The position numbers were made by a program, and so were the translations under genes. From Maricaulis sp048268525 (GTDB lineage: Bacteria > Pseudomonadota > Alphaproteobacteria > Caulobacterales > Maricaulaceae): a DNA stretch of 64,000 nt. Of the stretch, positions 8,232-15,910 are shown piece after piece (positions within the stretch are counted from its first letter, which is position 1; each line of letters starts with the position of its first letter). The stretch lies in the NCBI RefSeq assembly GCF_048268525.1, contig NZ_JBLWVH010000005.1, positions 62,001 to 126,000 on the forward strand, written 5' to 3'. The notes under the pieces are model-generated. The model had not been told where the DNA came from. It ran no database searches and saw only the letters and a program-made list of their open reading frames with translations.

Positions 8232-8291
8232 CTACATCCGGAAAATCCCGAACCTGGGCTTCTCGATCGGCGCGTTCAGCGCCACCGAATG
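8232..8291 (-). pseudogene. Relic of a liuB-like 3' end
   Basis: This 60-bp stretch matches the last 60 bp of liuB (9342-9401) at 51 of 60 positions, including the stop codon. The translation is SVALNAPIEKPRFGIFRM against SAALNAPIEKTKFGIFRM at the liuB C-terminus. Most differences fall at silent positions, so the copy diverged while coding. Similarity ends abruptly beyond 8291, where the oxidoreductase gene end lies 23 bp away. It is the leftover of a duplicated or replaced carboxyltransferase gene. Confidence 0.75.
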
Positions 8292-8314
8292 GCGGGCCCG
8301 GCCACGCATCCAGA

Positions 8315-8902
8315 TCAACGCGCCTGGCGGCCCAACCGCTCGACCCGGTCGAGCATGGCCTGCCGCCCGTCCGGCCCACAGGCGCCGACACCGCCCAAAA
8401 TGGTGTGGCGGACCGGGCTGAAACCCGACATGCGGAAGATGCCCGCCTCGAGCCCTTTCAGGCTGTGGGCGCCGAACAGGAGGCGGTAGGCGAAACCCGG
8501 CATGCCCATGGTGACAATGATGCGGACCGATTTGCCCCGCATGCGCCGTGCCGGCCATTTATGGCTGTCCCCGCCGGTATCGAGCAGGAAACCCGCCCGG
8601 CCGATCTGCTCCAGAAACGCCTTGAGCCGGGCCGGGATTGTACCCAGCCACAAGGGATAGGCGAGGACGAGATGGTCCGCCGCGAGGATTGCCTCCTGCG
8701 CCGCAACGATCTCGGCGCCGGGCGCTACGGCAAATTCAGCCTCGCTCGACAGGAAGTCGATCGGCAGGCCTGCTATATCGATGCGGGACACCGCATGCCC
8801 GCCCGCGACCGCGCCCTGCGCATAGGCCTCGCACAGCGCCGCCACGAAGCGTGCCGGCGCCCCGTCAGGATGCCCGTTGATGATGCAGATCGATTTCGCC
8901 AT
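8315..8902 (-). CDS. NAD(P)H dehydrogenase / flavodoxin-fold oxidoreductase
   Basis: A 195-residue protein of the quinone-reductase-like flavodoxin fold (KefF/MdaB/YwrO type). It begins with the FMN/FAD-binding start (ICIINGHPDGAPARFVAALCEAY), followed by HLVLAYPLWLGTIPARLKAFLEQI, the typical isoalloxazine and dimer region. It likely reduces quinones or other electrophiles with NAD(P)H; substrate unknown. Start ATG at 8902 with GGGAG upstream inside a small palindrome (8904-8922). It is followed by the liuB relic. Confidence 0.85.
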   Translation of the reverse strand: MAKSICIINGHPDGAPARFVAALCEAYAQGAVAGGHAVSRIDIAGLPIDFLSSEAEFAVAPGAEIVAAQEAILAADHLVLAYPLWLGTIPARLKAFLEQIGRAGFLLDTGGDSHKWPARRMRGKSVRIIVTMGMPGFAYRLLFGAHSLKGLEAGIFRMSGFSPVRHTILGGVGACGPDGRQAMLDRVERLGRQAR

Positions 8903-8903
8903 G

Positions 8904-8922
8904 ACCACACTCCCAGTGTGGT
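8904..8922 (-). promoter_or_regulatory. Palindrome holding the ribosome binding site of the oxidoreductase gene
   Basis: ACCACAC-5 nt-GTGTGGT, a perfect 7-bp inverted repeat ending one base before the ATG at 8902. On the minus strand the loop is TGGGA, so the Shine-Dalgarno GGGAG straddles loop and stem. It could be an RNA hairpin tuning translation or a dimeric repressor operator. Neither is proven. Confidence 0.45.
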
Positions 8923-9016
8923 TTACCGTGCCGTCGGCCCCGGCACACCGTGACAGGCAGTCACAGGGCGTTTGTGGTCCAAAGAAACATGCATGCAAGG
9001 GTCGCGGCCGGAGCTG

Positions 9017-9337
9017 CTATTCCTCGAACAATCTCGGAGGCTGATTATTCATGACTTTCGGAAAATGCTCTTCATCCCACGCATCCGGGCGGAACAGGAT
9101 TTTTGCGGTATCTATGACCCGCGCCTCATCACGATAGGCCACTTCATCGAGTCCGATATCGTCGGTCGACCATGAACGTCCGAGCAGATGTTCGTGGTCC
9201 CACGCCGTTGACAAGCCCTGCAACAACTCGATGAGTGCCACACGGCCGGACTCATTGACGTAGATGCAAAGTTCGCCCGGCTTCCCGTCGGGATCTTGAT
9301 CAATATCCAGCGTGATACGAGGCCGGGATTGGGGCAT
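9017..9337 (-). CDS. Imm32-like (immunity protein 32 family) protein
   Basis: A 106-residue soluble protein. The pattern GELCIYVNESGRVALIELLQGL followed about 10 residues later by HEHLLGRSWSTDDIGLDEV resembles Imm32-type proteins (a GxLxI strand, a Leu-rich helix, then HxHL). Those are found as immunity proteins of polymorphic toxins but also as singletons. No toxin gene is adjacent. The ATG at 9337 lies only 4 bp after the liuB stop, so it is probably translated from the liuB transcript. The upstream frame to 9496 overlaps liuB and is not coding. GC content is visibly lower than in liuB. Confidence 0.55.
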   Translation of the reverse strand: MPQSRPRITLDIDQDPDGKPGELCIYVNESGRVALIELLQGLSTAWDHEHLLGRSWSTDDIGLDEVAYRDEARVIDTAKILFRPDAWDEEHFPKVMNNQPPRLFEE

Positions 9338-9341
9338 TGGC

Positions 9342-10949
9342 CTACATCCTGAAAATGCCGAACTTGGTCTTCTCGATCGGGGCATTGAGCGCCGCCGAAA
9401 GTGACAGACCCAAAACCCGCCGCGTGTCTTCCGGCGCGATGATGCCGTCATCCCACATGCGGGCGGTCGAAAAGTAAGGATTGCCCTCGGCCTCATAGGC
9501 CTCGCGCACCGGCGCCTTGAAAGCCGCCTCGTCTTCCAGCGACCAGTCCTCGCCGCGCGCTTCCATGCCGTCGCGCTTGACCGTGGCCAGCACGGCCGCC
9601 GCCTGTTCGCCGCCCATCACCGAGATGCGGGCATTGGGCCACATGAACAGGAAACGCGGAGAGTAGGCCCGGCCGCACATGCCGTAATTGCCGGCGCCAT
9701 AGGAGCCGCCAATGATGACGGTGAATTTCGGCCCACGATAGGTCGACACGGCCGTGACCAGCTTGGCGCCATCCTTGGCGATGCCGCCTGCCTCGTATTT
9801 CGAGCCGACCATGAAGCCGGTGATGTTCTGCAGGAAAACGAGCGGAATGCCGCGCTGGGCACAGAGCTGGATGAAATGAGCGCCCTTCTGGGCACTCTCG
9901 GAAAACAGGATACCGTTATTGGCAATGATGCCGACCGGCATGCCGTAGAGGCGGGCAAAACCCGTCACCAGCGTCTCACCATAGAGTTTCTTGAACTCGT
10001 CGAATTCGGAGCCGTCGACCAAGCGGGCAATGACTTCGCGGACATCATAGGGCGCGCGAATGTCGGCCGGGATCACCCCGCCCAGCTCGGCCGGGTCATG
10101 GGCCGGCTCGCGCGGCTCGGTGATGTCGAGATCGGTCTGCTTGACCGTGTTGAGCGTGCCGACAATGCGGCGTGCCGTGTGCAGGGCGTGCTCGTCATTG
10201 GCGGCATAATGGTCGGCGACGCCGGAGGTGCGGGCATGGACATCGGCCCCGCCCAGATCCTCGGCCGAAATGACCTCGCCGGTCGCGGCCTTCACCAGCG
10301 GCGGTCCGGCGAGAAAAATCGTACCCTGCTTGCGCACGATCACGGTCTCGTCCGACATCGCCGGCACATAGGCTCCGCCGGCCGTACACGAGCCCATGAC
10401 GACCGCGACCTGGGGAATGCCTTCGGCCGACATGTTGGCCTGATTGTAGAAGATGCGGCCGAAATGGTCGCGATCCGGGAAGACCTCGGCCTGGTGCGGC
10501 AGGTTGGCACCCCCGCTATCGACCAGATAGACGCAAGGCAGCCGGTTCTGCATGGCAATTTCCTGCGCCCGCAGATGCTTTTTCACCGTCATCGGATAAT
10601 AGGCACCGCCCTTGATGGTCGGATCGTTGCAGACCACCATCACTTCGCGCCCGGAGACCCGGCCGATGCCGGCAATCATGCCGGCGCCGTGGACATTGCC
10701 TTCATACATGCCATTGGCGGCAAGGGCGCCGATCTCGAGGAAGGGCGAACCCGGATCGAGCAGGCGCTCGACCCGGCCGCGGGGCAACAGCTTGCCGCGG
10801 GACAGGTGTTTTTCGCGGGAGCGTTCCGACCCGCCAACCGCAGCCGCGGCGGTACGCAGCTGGAGATCGTCCACCAGCGCATCCATCGCCGTGGCGTTTT
10901 CCCGGAAGGTGGCAGAGGCGGTGTCGAGCGCGGAAACGATCTTGGTCAT
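9342..10949 (-). CDS. liuB: Methylcrotonyl-CoA carboxylase, carboxyltransferase beta subunit
   Basis: A 535-residue biotin-dependent carboxyltransferase, the usual MCC-beta length. It has crotonase-like N and C halves: GRVERLLDPGSPFLEIG, VVCNDPTIKGGAYYPMTVKKHLR, VDSGGANLP, MGSCTAGGAYVPAMSDE in the first, and FLQNITGFMVG and GGSYGAGNYGMCGRAY in the second. The ITGFMVG and IKGGAYYPM segments are characteristic of methylcrotonyl rather than propionyl carboxylase. It transfers carboxyl from biotin on LiuD to 3-methylcrotonyl-CoA. ATG at 10949 has only a weak upstream G-rich site. It is divergent from the DUF5694 gene. Confidence 0.94.
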   Translation of the reverse strand: MTKIVSALDTASATFRENATAMDALVDDLQLRTAAAAVGGSERSREKHLSRGKLLPRGRVERLLDPGSPFLEIGALAANGMYEGNVHGAGMIAGIGRVSGREVMVVCNDPTIKGGAYYPMTVKKHLRAQEIAMQNRLPCVYLVDSGGANLPHQAEVFPDRDHFGRIFYNQANMSAEGIPQVAVVMGSCTAGGAYVPAMSDETVIVRKQGTIFLAGPPLVKAATGEVISAEDLGGADVHARTSGVADHYAANDEHALHTARRIVGTLNTVKQTDLDITEPREPAHDPAELGGVIPADIRAPYDVREVIARLVDGSEFDEFKKLYGETLVTGFARLYGMPVGIIANNGILFSESAQKGAHFIQLCAQRGIPLVFLQNITGFMVGSKYEAGGIAKDGAKLVTAVSTYRGPKFTVIIGGSYGAGNYGMCGRAYSPRFLFMWPNARISVMGGEQAAAVLATVKRDGMEARGEDWSLEDEAAFKAPVREAYEAEGNPYFSTARMWDDGIIAPEDTRRVLGLSLSAALNAPIEKTKFGIFRM

Positions 10950-11079
10950 GGAGGCCCCGAAAGCAGCAATCGTTCTGGGTGATTAACCCGCGCATGGCGG
11001 TGAAAGCAAACAATCATGCATCCAAACCGGGCCCTCGTCGCATCCTGATGCCCGGAACGCACATGCAGGGGAGAAAACC

Positions 11080-11919
11080 ATGCGCGCAATCATGACAGCC
11101 ATCAGTATCGCCGCCGGGCTCAGCCTGGCCCCGCTCAGCCACGCCCAGGGCTCGGACGCGCCATCGCACGCCGAAGTCATGGTGCTCGGCACCTTCCACT
11201 TCACGGGTGGTGGCCAGGACATGATCAATCCGGAAGTCGACGACTTTCTCGCTCCGGCACGACAGGCCGAGATCGCCACGGTCCTGGACCGGCTCGAAGC
11301 CTTCGCGCCGACCCGAATTGCCGTCGAGCTGATGCCCGAGCACGAGGCCGGCTTCAATGTGCGCTACGCGGAATTCCTCGCTGGCGAACGCGAGCTTGGC
11401 GTGAATGAGCGCCAGCAGATCGGCATGCGGCTCGCCGCCCGCCTCGGCCATGACCGGCTCTACGCCGTGGACGCCGGGGGCGGCATGGATTTCGACGCCA
11501 TGATGTCTGCGGCCGAGGCCGCCGGGCAATCGGCGCTCATGGCCGAGTGGCAGAGCTATATCGCTGAAGTCCAGGCCCATATCGCGGAAACGGACTCATT
11601 GGACAAGAGCGTTCTCGAACGACTTGTTTCGGGCAATTCCGAAGAGATGCAGGAGATGCACAATCTCTACCTGCTCCTGGCCCAAATGGGCGGTGCGAAT
11701 GATCCGGCCGGCGCGCGGGAAATGACCAATTGGTGGGGTCGCAACATTCATATTTTCGCGAATGTGGCCCGCATCGCGGAACCGGGCGAACGCGTCCTTG
11801 TCCTGTACGGCGCCGGGCACAAGGCCCTGCTGGATGAGTATTTCCAGGGGGCCCCGAATATCACCTGGGTGGACTCTCTCGATTATCTCGAGACGGACGC
11901 CGATACGGCCATGCAATAG
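11080..11919 (+). CDS. DUF5694 family exported protein
   Basis: A 279-residue protein with a signal peptide (ending SLAPLSHAQ), so periplasmic or surface. The motifs VMVLGTFHF at the mature N-terminus, APTRIAVELMPE, and VLVLYGAGHKALLDEYF near the C-terminus fit the DUF5694 family, which resembles TraB/PrgY-type proteins. The conserved His and acidic residues suggest a metal-dependent fold, but activity is unknown. AGGGGAGA 5 nt before the ATG at 11080 fixes the start. It is transcribed divergently from liuB through a 130-bp shared upstream region. Confidence 0.8.
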   Translation: MRAIMTAISIAAGLSLAPLSHAQGSDAPSHAEVMVLGTFHFTGGGQDMINPEVDDFLAPARQAEIATVLDRLEAFAPTRIAVELMPEHEAGFNVRYAEFLAGERELGVNERQQIGMRLAARLGHDRLYAVDAGGGMDFDAMMSAAEAAGQSALMAEWQSYIAEVQAHIAETDSLDKSVLERLVSGNSEEMQEMHNLYLLLAQMGGANDPAGAREMTNWWGRNIHIFANVARIAEPGERVLVLYGAGHKALLDEYFQGAPNITWVDSLDYLETDADTAMQ

Positions 11920-12107
11920 CCCAAAACAGGTTCCACCGTGCTTGGCAGGGAGGATGCGACCGCGTAAGGTTGCTATGTCGAACCGGGCGACGGATTCTTA
12001 ATGAGTCCGGCTTTCCGTTAAGACATGATTCAGTCCTCCCTCGCAGGCTGATGGGGAATGAAGCCGGATTGCGTTAGACTCGTTCCGGTCTCTTTTCGGA
12101 GGTGTAT

Positions 12108-12752
12108 ATGCGCGTACAAGCACTTGTTACCGCCGCACTTTTTGCGAGCAGCGCGGCGCAGTCAGACGCCCAGCCCGTGTCCGATTCGACGGCTTGGCTG
12201 GAAGGTGTGACCGAACTTGAACATTCCGACGACGCGGCTTTGCTGCGCTGGCGGATTAACACTTCCAGCGCCTCGTCGGTTCCGATTCTTTTCGCCGGCG
12301 AGCACGAAGACCTGTCCGATATTTCCGCGGTGTCCGGCCAGGTGGACATTCACCCATTCGGCGACGAATTCTTCCTGTCGGCCGGAACCATCTCGCCGCG
12401 CGGCGACCGGGCCATTCCCGCCTGGATGCGCCAGGCCGGCAGCGCAGCCTCGGACGCTTTTCCCCATGCGGAACTCTCAGAAGAGCTGACCCGTTCGAAT
12501 ATCGACGCGCTGACACGGTATTTCGGCGCCGGCATCACGGTCCGCACCATCGACGCCTGGAGCGTCACCATGGAAGGCGGCGCCTATTTCCAGGACAGCA
12601 GCGAAGATCAAATGGTCCTGTTCGACCCGGAGACCGGCGAGCACATGCCGCTCCTGGAAGACCTCGACCGCGTTGATGCCGACGCCATTGGCGAGAGCCA
12701 GTCCCGTTCGGTCCGCCCGGTCGCCCATCTGGTCCTGCGTCGCCGGTTCTGA
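12108..12752 (+). CDS. Exported protein of unknown function
   Basis: A 214-residue protein with a signal peptide (MRVQALVTAALFASSAAQSDAQ). The start is the ATG at 12108 behind GGAGG with 5-nt spacing; an in-frame GTG at 12102 overlaps the ribosome binding site itself. The mature protein has no cysteine or known motif; PFGDEFFLSAGTISPRGDRAIPAWMR and a C-terminal VRPVAHLVLRRRF suggest a beta-rich periplasmic protein. The 188-bp gap upstream shows no other feature. Function unknown. Confidence 0.7.
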   Translation: MRVQALVTAALFASSAAQSDAQPVSDSTAWLEGVTELEHSDDAALLRWRINTSSASSVPILFAGEHEDLSDISAVSGQVDIHPFGDEFFLSAGTISPRGDRAIPAWMRQAGSAASDAFPHAELSEELTRSNIDALTRYFGAGITVRTIDAWSVTMEGGAYFQDSSEDQMVLFDPETGEHMPLLEDLDRVDADAIGESQSRSVRPVAHLVLRRRF

Positions 12753-12850
12753 TCCTCGATCACGACGGGACAGGGTCAACCGCCCATCCCCCTTCATAAG
12801 CACCCTTCACGGCCCTAGACTGCCTGTCGATTCAAATCGCTGGCGGACCC

Positions 12851-14605
12851 ATGGCCCTCAACCTCTCCTTCCTGCCCTTCCTCAACCGGGTCGAGAAATC
12901 CGTGCTCGACGCGGTCGAGCATGAAGTTGAATGGTTCTGCCTGCCAGCGGGGCAGATGCTGTTTCGCGAGGGCGACGATGCCGATGCCATCTATCTGGTG
13001 CGCTCGGGCGCCCTCGCCGCTTTTCGCAATGGTGCGCTCGGACGACCCGACCTGATCGGCTATATCCGCACCGGGGAACCGGTCGGTGAAATGTCGATGC
13101 TCGATGAGACGCCGCATTCGGCCAGTGTCTATGCCCTGCGCGACAGCGAGTTGGTACGCCTGCCCAAGGCCAGTTTCGAACGCCTGACCAACAAGCATGC
13201 CAGCCTGATGCGGGAATTGTCGCGCATGATGCTGACCCGGCTGCGCGGACCGCGCCGGGCGTCCGGATCGGAGCCCAAGGTCTTCGCCCTGATCGGCACC
13301 TCGCCGGCCATCGACCTGGACTATCGGGCCAGGGAACTCGCCTCGACCCTGGCCGGAATGGGGGTCAATTGCGGGATTGCCGACGAACAATGCGCCGACT
13401 GGAGCGGCCAGAAGCTCGACGCCATGGAAGCCGGGCACGACATTGTCCTGCTGACGGCGCGCTTCTCGAACCCGGCCTGGGCCCGTCGGGCCATGGGACG
13501 GGCCGACCGGATGTGGCTGTTTGCCCGCGCCGATGCCCGTCCCTCGACACCGCTCCTGCCGGACGACCCCTCGCCCGCGATGAAGCTCAAACTGCTTGAT
13601 GTCGTGCTCCTGCACCCCGGCGGCGTGACGGCCGCGTCGAGGCCGCAGGACTGGGCCAATGCTGCCGACGCGTCACGTGTGTTTCACTGGCGCCAGGACC
13701 ATCACGTCGCCGATACCGCGCGACTCGCCAGGACCCTCGCCGGCCGCTCGGTCGGACTGGTCGTGTCCGGCGGCGGCGCTCGGGCCTATGCCCACATGGG
13801 CGCCATCCGGGCCCTGCGCGAAGCCGGCATGCCGTTCGATTTTGTCGGCGGAGCCTCGATGGGCGCGATCATCGCGGCCGGGATTGCGCTGGACTGGTCC
13901 GATGACGAGCTGGAGAGGCGGATCCGCAAGGCTTTCGTCGACTCCAACCCGCTCGATGACTGGACCCTGCCGGTGGTCTCGCTGGCCAAGGGCGAGAAAG
14001 TCGATGCACGGCTCAAGGAACATTTCGGTGAGGTCGAGATTGCAGAAATGGTCCGCCCCTTCTTCTGCCTGTCGTCAAACCTGGCCAGCGGACGCCCCCA
14101 GGTTCACCGCACCGGCCTGCTGCGCCATGCCCTGCGCGCCTCGATCGCCATTCCGGGCCTGTTGCCGCCGGTCGTGGTGCACGGCCAGATCCTGGTCGAT
14201 GGCGCCGTCTTCTCGAATTTCCCGGCCCGCGAAATGCGCGCCTTCCACCGCGGTGCCGTTGTCGGTGTTGACGTGACCCGCGCCCAGGGCCTCAACCCCG
14301 CCGATTTCGAGGACCCGCCGGGCTTTATCGAATGGGTTCGCAAGAATGGCCTGAAATCCCCGCCGCCCATCGCCTCGCTGTTGATGCGGGCGGCGACCAT
14401 TGGCGTGGCCGATCATCGCGATCTGGGCCGGGAAGCGGCTGACCTGCTCATCCTGCCGGAAACCTCGGTCGACATCCGCTCCTGGGACCGGTTCGAGGAA
14501 GTCCGCGATGCCGGCTATGACGCCGCCCAGGGGATGCTGGCCGGCATTGATGACGAGATGCGGGTGACGCTGGGCCTTGCGGGTGCGCCTCAAAAAGGCG
14601 GGTAA
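12851..14605 (+). CDS. Patatin-like phospholipase with cyclic-nucleotide-binding domain
   Basis: A 584-residue protein of the neuropathy-target-esterase / RssA type. Residues about 15-130 form a cNMP-binding domain (FREGDDADAIYLVRSGALAAF, GEPVGEMSMLDETPHSASVYA). Residues about 300-470 form the patatin domain: oxyanion loop GGGARAYAHMG, nucleophile elbow GGASMGA (Ser near residue 335) and DGA (VDGAVFSNFP, Asp near 450). It should hydrolyse (lyso)phospholipid esters, possibly gated by a cyclic nucleotide or simply membrane-tethered. The segment between (about 135-290) lacks a recognised motif. No strong Shine-Dalgarno precedes the ATG. Its end overlaps the convergent LprI-like gene by 16 bp. 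Confidence 0.9.
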   Translation: MALNLSFLPFLNRVEKSVLDAVEHEVEWFCLPAGQMLFREGDDADAIYLVRSGALAAFRNGALGRPDLIGYIRTGEPVGEMSMLDETPHSASVYALRDSELVRLPKASFERLTNKHASLMRELSRMMLTRLRGPRRASGSEPKVFALIGTSPAIDLDYRARELASTLAGMGVNCGIADEQCADWSGQKLDAMEAGHDIVLLTARFSNPAWARRAMGRADRMWLFARADARPSTPLLPDDPSPAMKLKLLDVVLLHPGGVTAASRPQDWANAADASRVFHWRQDHHVADTARLARTLAGRSVGLVVSGGGARAYAHMGAIRALREAGMPFDFVGGASMGAIIAAGIALDWSDDELERRIRKAFVDSNPLDDWTLPVVSLAKGEKVDARLKEHFGEVEIAEMVRPFFCLSSNLASGRPQVHRTGLLRHALRASIAIPGLLPPVVVHGQILVDGAVFSNFPAREMRAFHRGAVVGVDVTRAQGLNPADFEDPPGFIEWVRKNGLKSPPPIASLLMRAATIGVADHRDLGREAADLLILPETSVDIRSWDRFEEVRDAGYDAAQGMLAGIDDEMRVTLGLAGAPQKGG

Positions 14606-15090
14606 TCCGCCTCCCAATGCATGAGCTCGATGGCGCGCTCTGCCGTTTTGCGGTTGAGACAGGCGGCCTGTTCGACCCGCTCCAGCGTCCCACCGGCATA
14701 AAGACTGGCCAGGAACAGGCAATCCTGGTCGCGATGACCAATCCAGCTGCGCTGGGCTTCGCGCAGAGCGACCACGGAATTGTCTGGCAGGCTCTCGCGC
14801 AGATCGCGATAACTTTCATTCAACCACCGGTCCCAGGCCTCATATTCGTCGCCACGACAGGCCATCATGCCGGCTGTCGTCTCCCCGTCAGCCACCAATT
14901 GCTCACAGGCCTGCGTATACTCGCCGATACAGGCGGCCCGGTCGGTCGCCGCCGGGTTGCGGTAAAGGCAGGCGTCGATGGTGTCATAGGCGGACAAACG
15001 GTCCATCCGGCCCTGCTGCGGCTCAGCCGGCGCCGAGTTGCAGCCGACGGCCAGCAGACCCATGATCAGTGCGGATACCAGTCGTTTCAT
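14590..15090 (-). CDS. LprI/DUF1311-like lipoprotein
   Basis: A 166-residue protein with a lipobox (LMGLLAVGC, Cys at 17), so a lipid-anchored envelope protein. The C-terminal half carries the DUF1311/LprI pattern: WLNESYRDLRESLPD, LREAQRSWIGHRDQDCLFLASLYAGGTLERVEQAACLNRKTAERAIEL, with conserved W, RD and cysteine positions. LprI of mycobacteria inhibits lysozyme; that activity is only suggested here. Four further cysteines probably form disulphides. Confidence 0.82.
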   Translation of the reverse strand: MKRLVSALIMGLLAVGCNSAPAEPQQGRMDRLSAYDTIDACLYRNPAATDRAACIGEYTQACEQLVADGETTAGMMACRGDEYEAWDRWLNESYRDLRESLPDNSVVALREAQRSWIGHRDQDCLFLASLYAGGTLERVEQAACLNRKTAERAIELMHWEADYPPF

Positions 15091-15145
15091 GCGTGACTCC
15101 CTGTGAGATGACGCTAGCAGTCCGTCGGACCATCGTCAGCCTTGC

Positions 15146-15850
15146 TTACCGGTATTCCGGATTGGGATGGTCGAAGCGTGCGCCGTCATCCCAGTCCGTG
15201 CGGGAATTGCCTTGCGCGGGCAGGCCGCCGGCCCGTTTCAGCATCGCTGCCAAATGCATCAGATTCCAGCTCATGAAGGTCGTATTGCGCTGGGTGAAGT
15301 CATTTTCCGGACCGCCTGAGCCGTCGTCCAGATAGGACGGCCCCGGCCCCGCCTCGCCGATCCAGCCGGCATCAGCCTGGGGCGGGATGGTGTAGCCGAC
15401 ATGCTGGAGTGCGTAGAGCACGCTCATCGCAACATGTTTGATGCCATCCTCATTGCCGGTCACGAGGCAACCGCCCACCTTGCCATAGGTGGCATACTGG
15501 CCTCGTTCATTCAGATCGCCGGACTGCGCGTAAAGCCGTTCGATCAGGACCCGCGCGACAGAGCTTTCCTCGCCCAGCCAGATCGGCGTGCCGATGACCA
15601 GGATGTCCGCCGCCTCGATCCTCTGCCAAACGGACGGCCAGTCATCACGCGGCCAGCCATGCTCGGTCATGTCGGGATAGACACCGTAGGCGACGTCATG
15701 GTCCACCAGCCGGATCAGGTCGGTTGCAACGCCCTGTTTCTCCATGATGGCCCGCGACACCGCCATGAGGCCTTCAGTGTTGGAGGTCTCCGGCGAGCGC
15801 TTGAGCGTGCAATTGACGAAAACGGCTTTGAGGTCGGAATAGTCGGCCAT
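15146..15850 (-). CDS. Flavodoxin-family NAD(P)H-dependent oxidoreductase
   Basis: A 234-residue flavodoxin-fold protein. The N-terminus VFVNCTLKRSPETSNTEGLM is the FMN phosphate loop and ILVIGTPIWLGEESSVARVLIERL the second flavin loop, as in NADPH-dependent FMN reductases and WrbA-like proteins. Substrate unknown. Start ATG at 15850: the Shine-Dalgarno GGAG lies inside the 3' arm of an intrinsic terminator (15852-15883), so its translation and transcription are linked to that hairpin. It follows the isovaleryl-CoA dehydrogenase gene by 60 bp. Confidence 0.83.
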   Translation of the reverse strand: MADYSDLKAVFVNCTLKRSPETSNTEGLMAVSRAIMEKQGVATDLIRLVDHDVAYGVYPDMTEHGWPRDDWPSVWQRIEAADILVIGTPIWLGEESSVARVLIERLYAQSGDLNERGQYATYGKVGGCLVTGNEDGIKHVAMSVLYALQHVGYTIPPQADAGWIGEAGPGPSYLDDGSGGPENDFTQRNTTFMSWNLMHLAAMLKRAGGLPAQGNSRTDWDDGARFDHPNPEYR

Positions 15851-15851
15851 G

Positions 15852-15883
15852 AAAAAGGCTCCAGGCAGCGATTGCCCGGAGCC
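15852..15883 (-). terminator. Intrinsic terminator overlapping a ribosome binding site
   Basis: An 11-bp stem with one mismatch (GGCTCCAGGCA / TGCCCGGAGCC) and a 5-nt loop GCGAT, followed on the minus strand by TTTTT. It lies 27 bp after the liuA stop codon. The 3' arm contains the GGAG that serves the next gene, whose ATG begins 2 nt after the T run. Confidence 0.8.
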
Positions 15884-15910
15884 TAACATGTCTGACCATG
15901 TGATCGACGG

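Noticed and set aside
8232..8558. 108-codon minus-strand frame ending in NAPIEKPRFGIFRM
   Set aside because: Only the last 20 codons match liuB; the rest overlaps the oxidoreductase gene in another frame. It is kept as a relic, not a gene.
12651..12850. Strong promoter for the patatin gene
   Set aside because: No convincing -35/-10 pair could be picked in the short upstream region.
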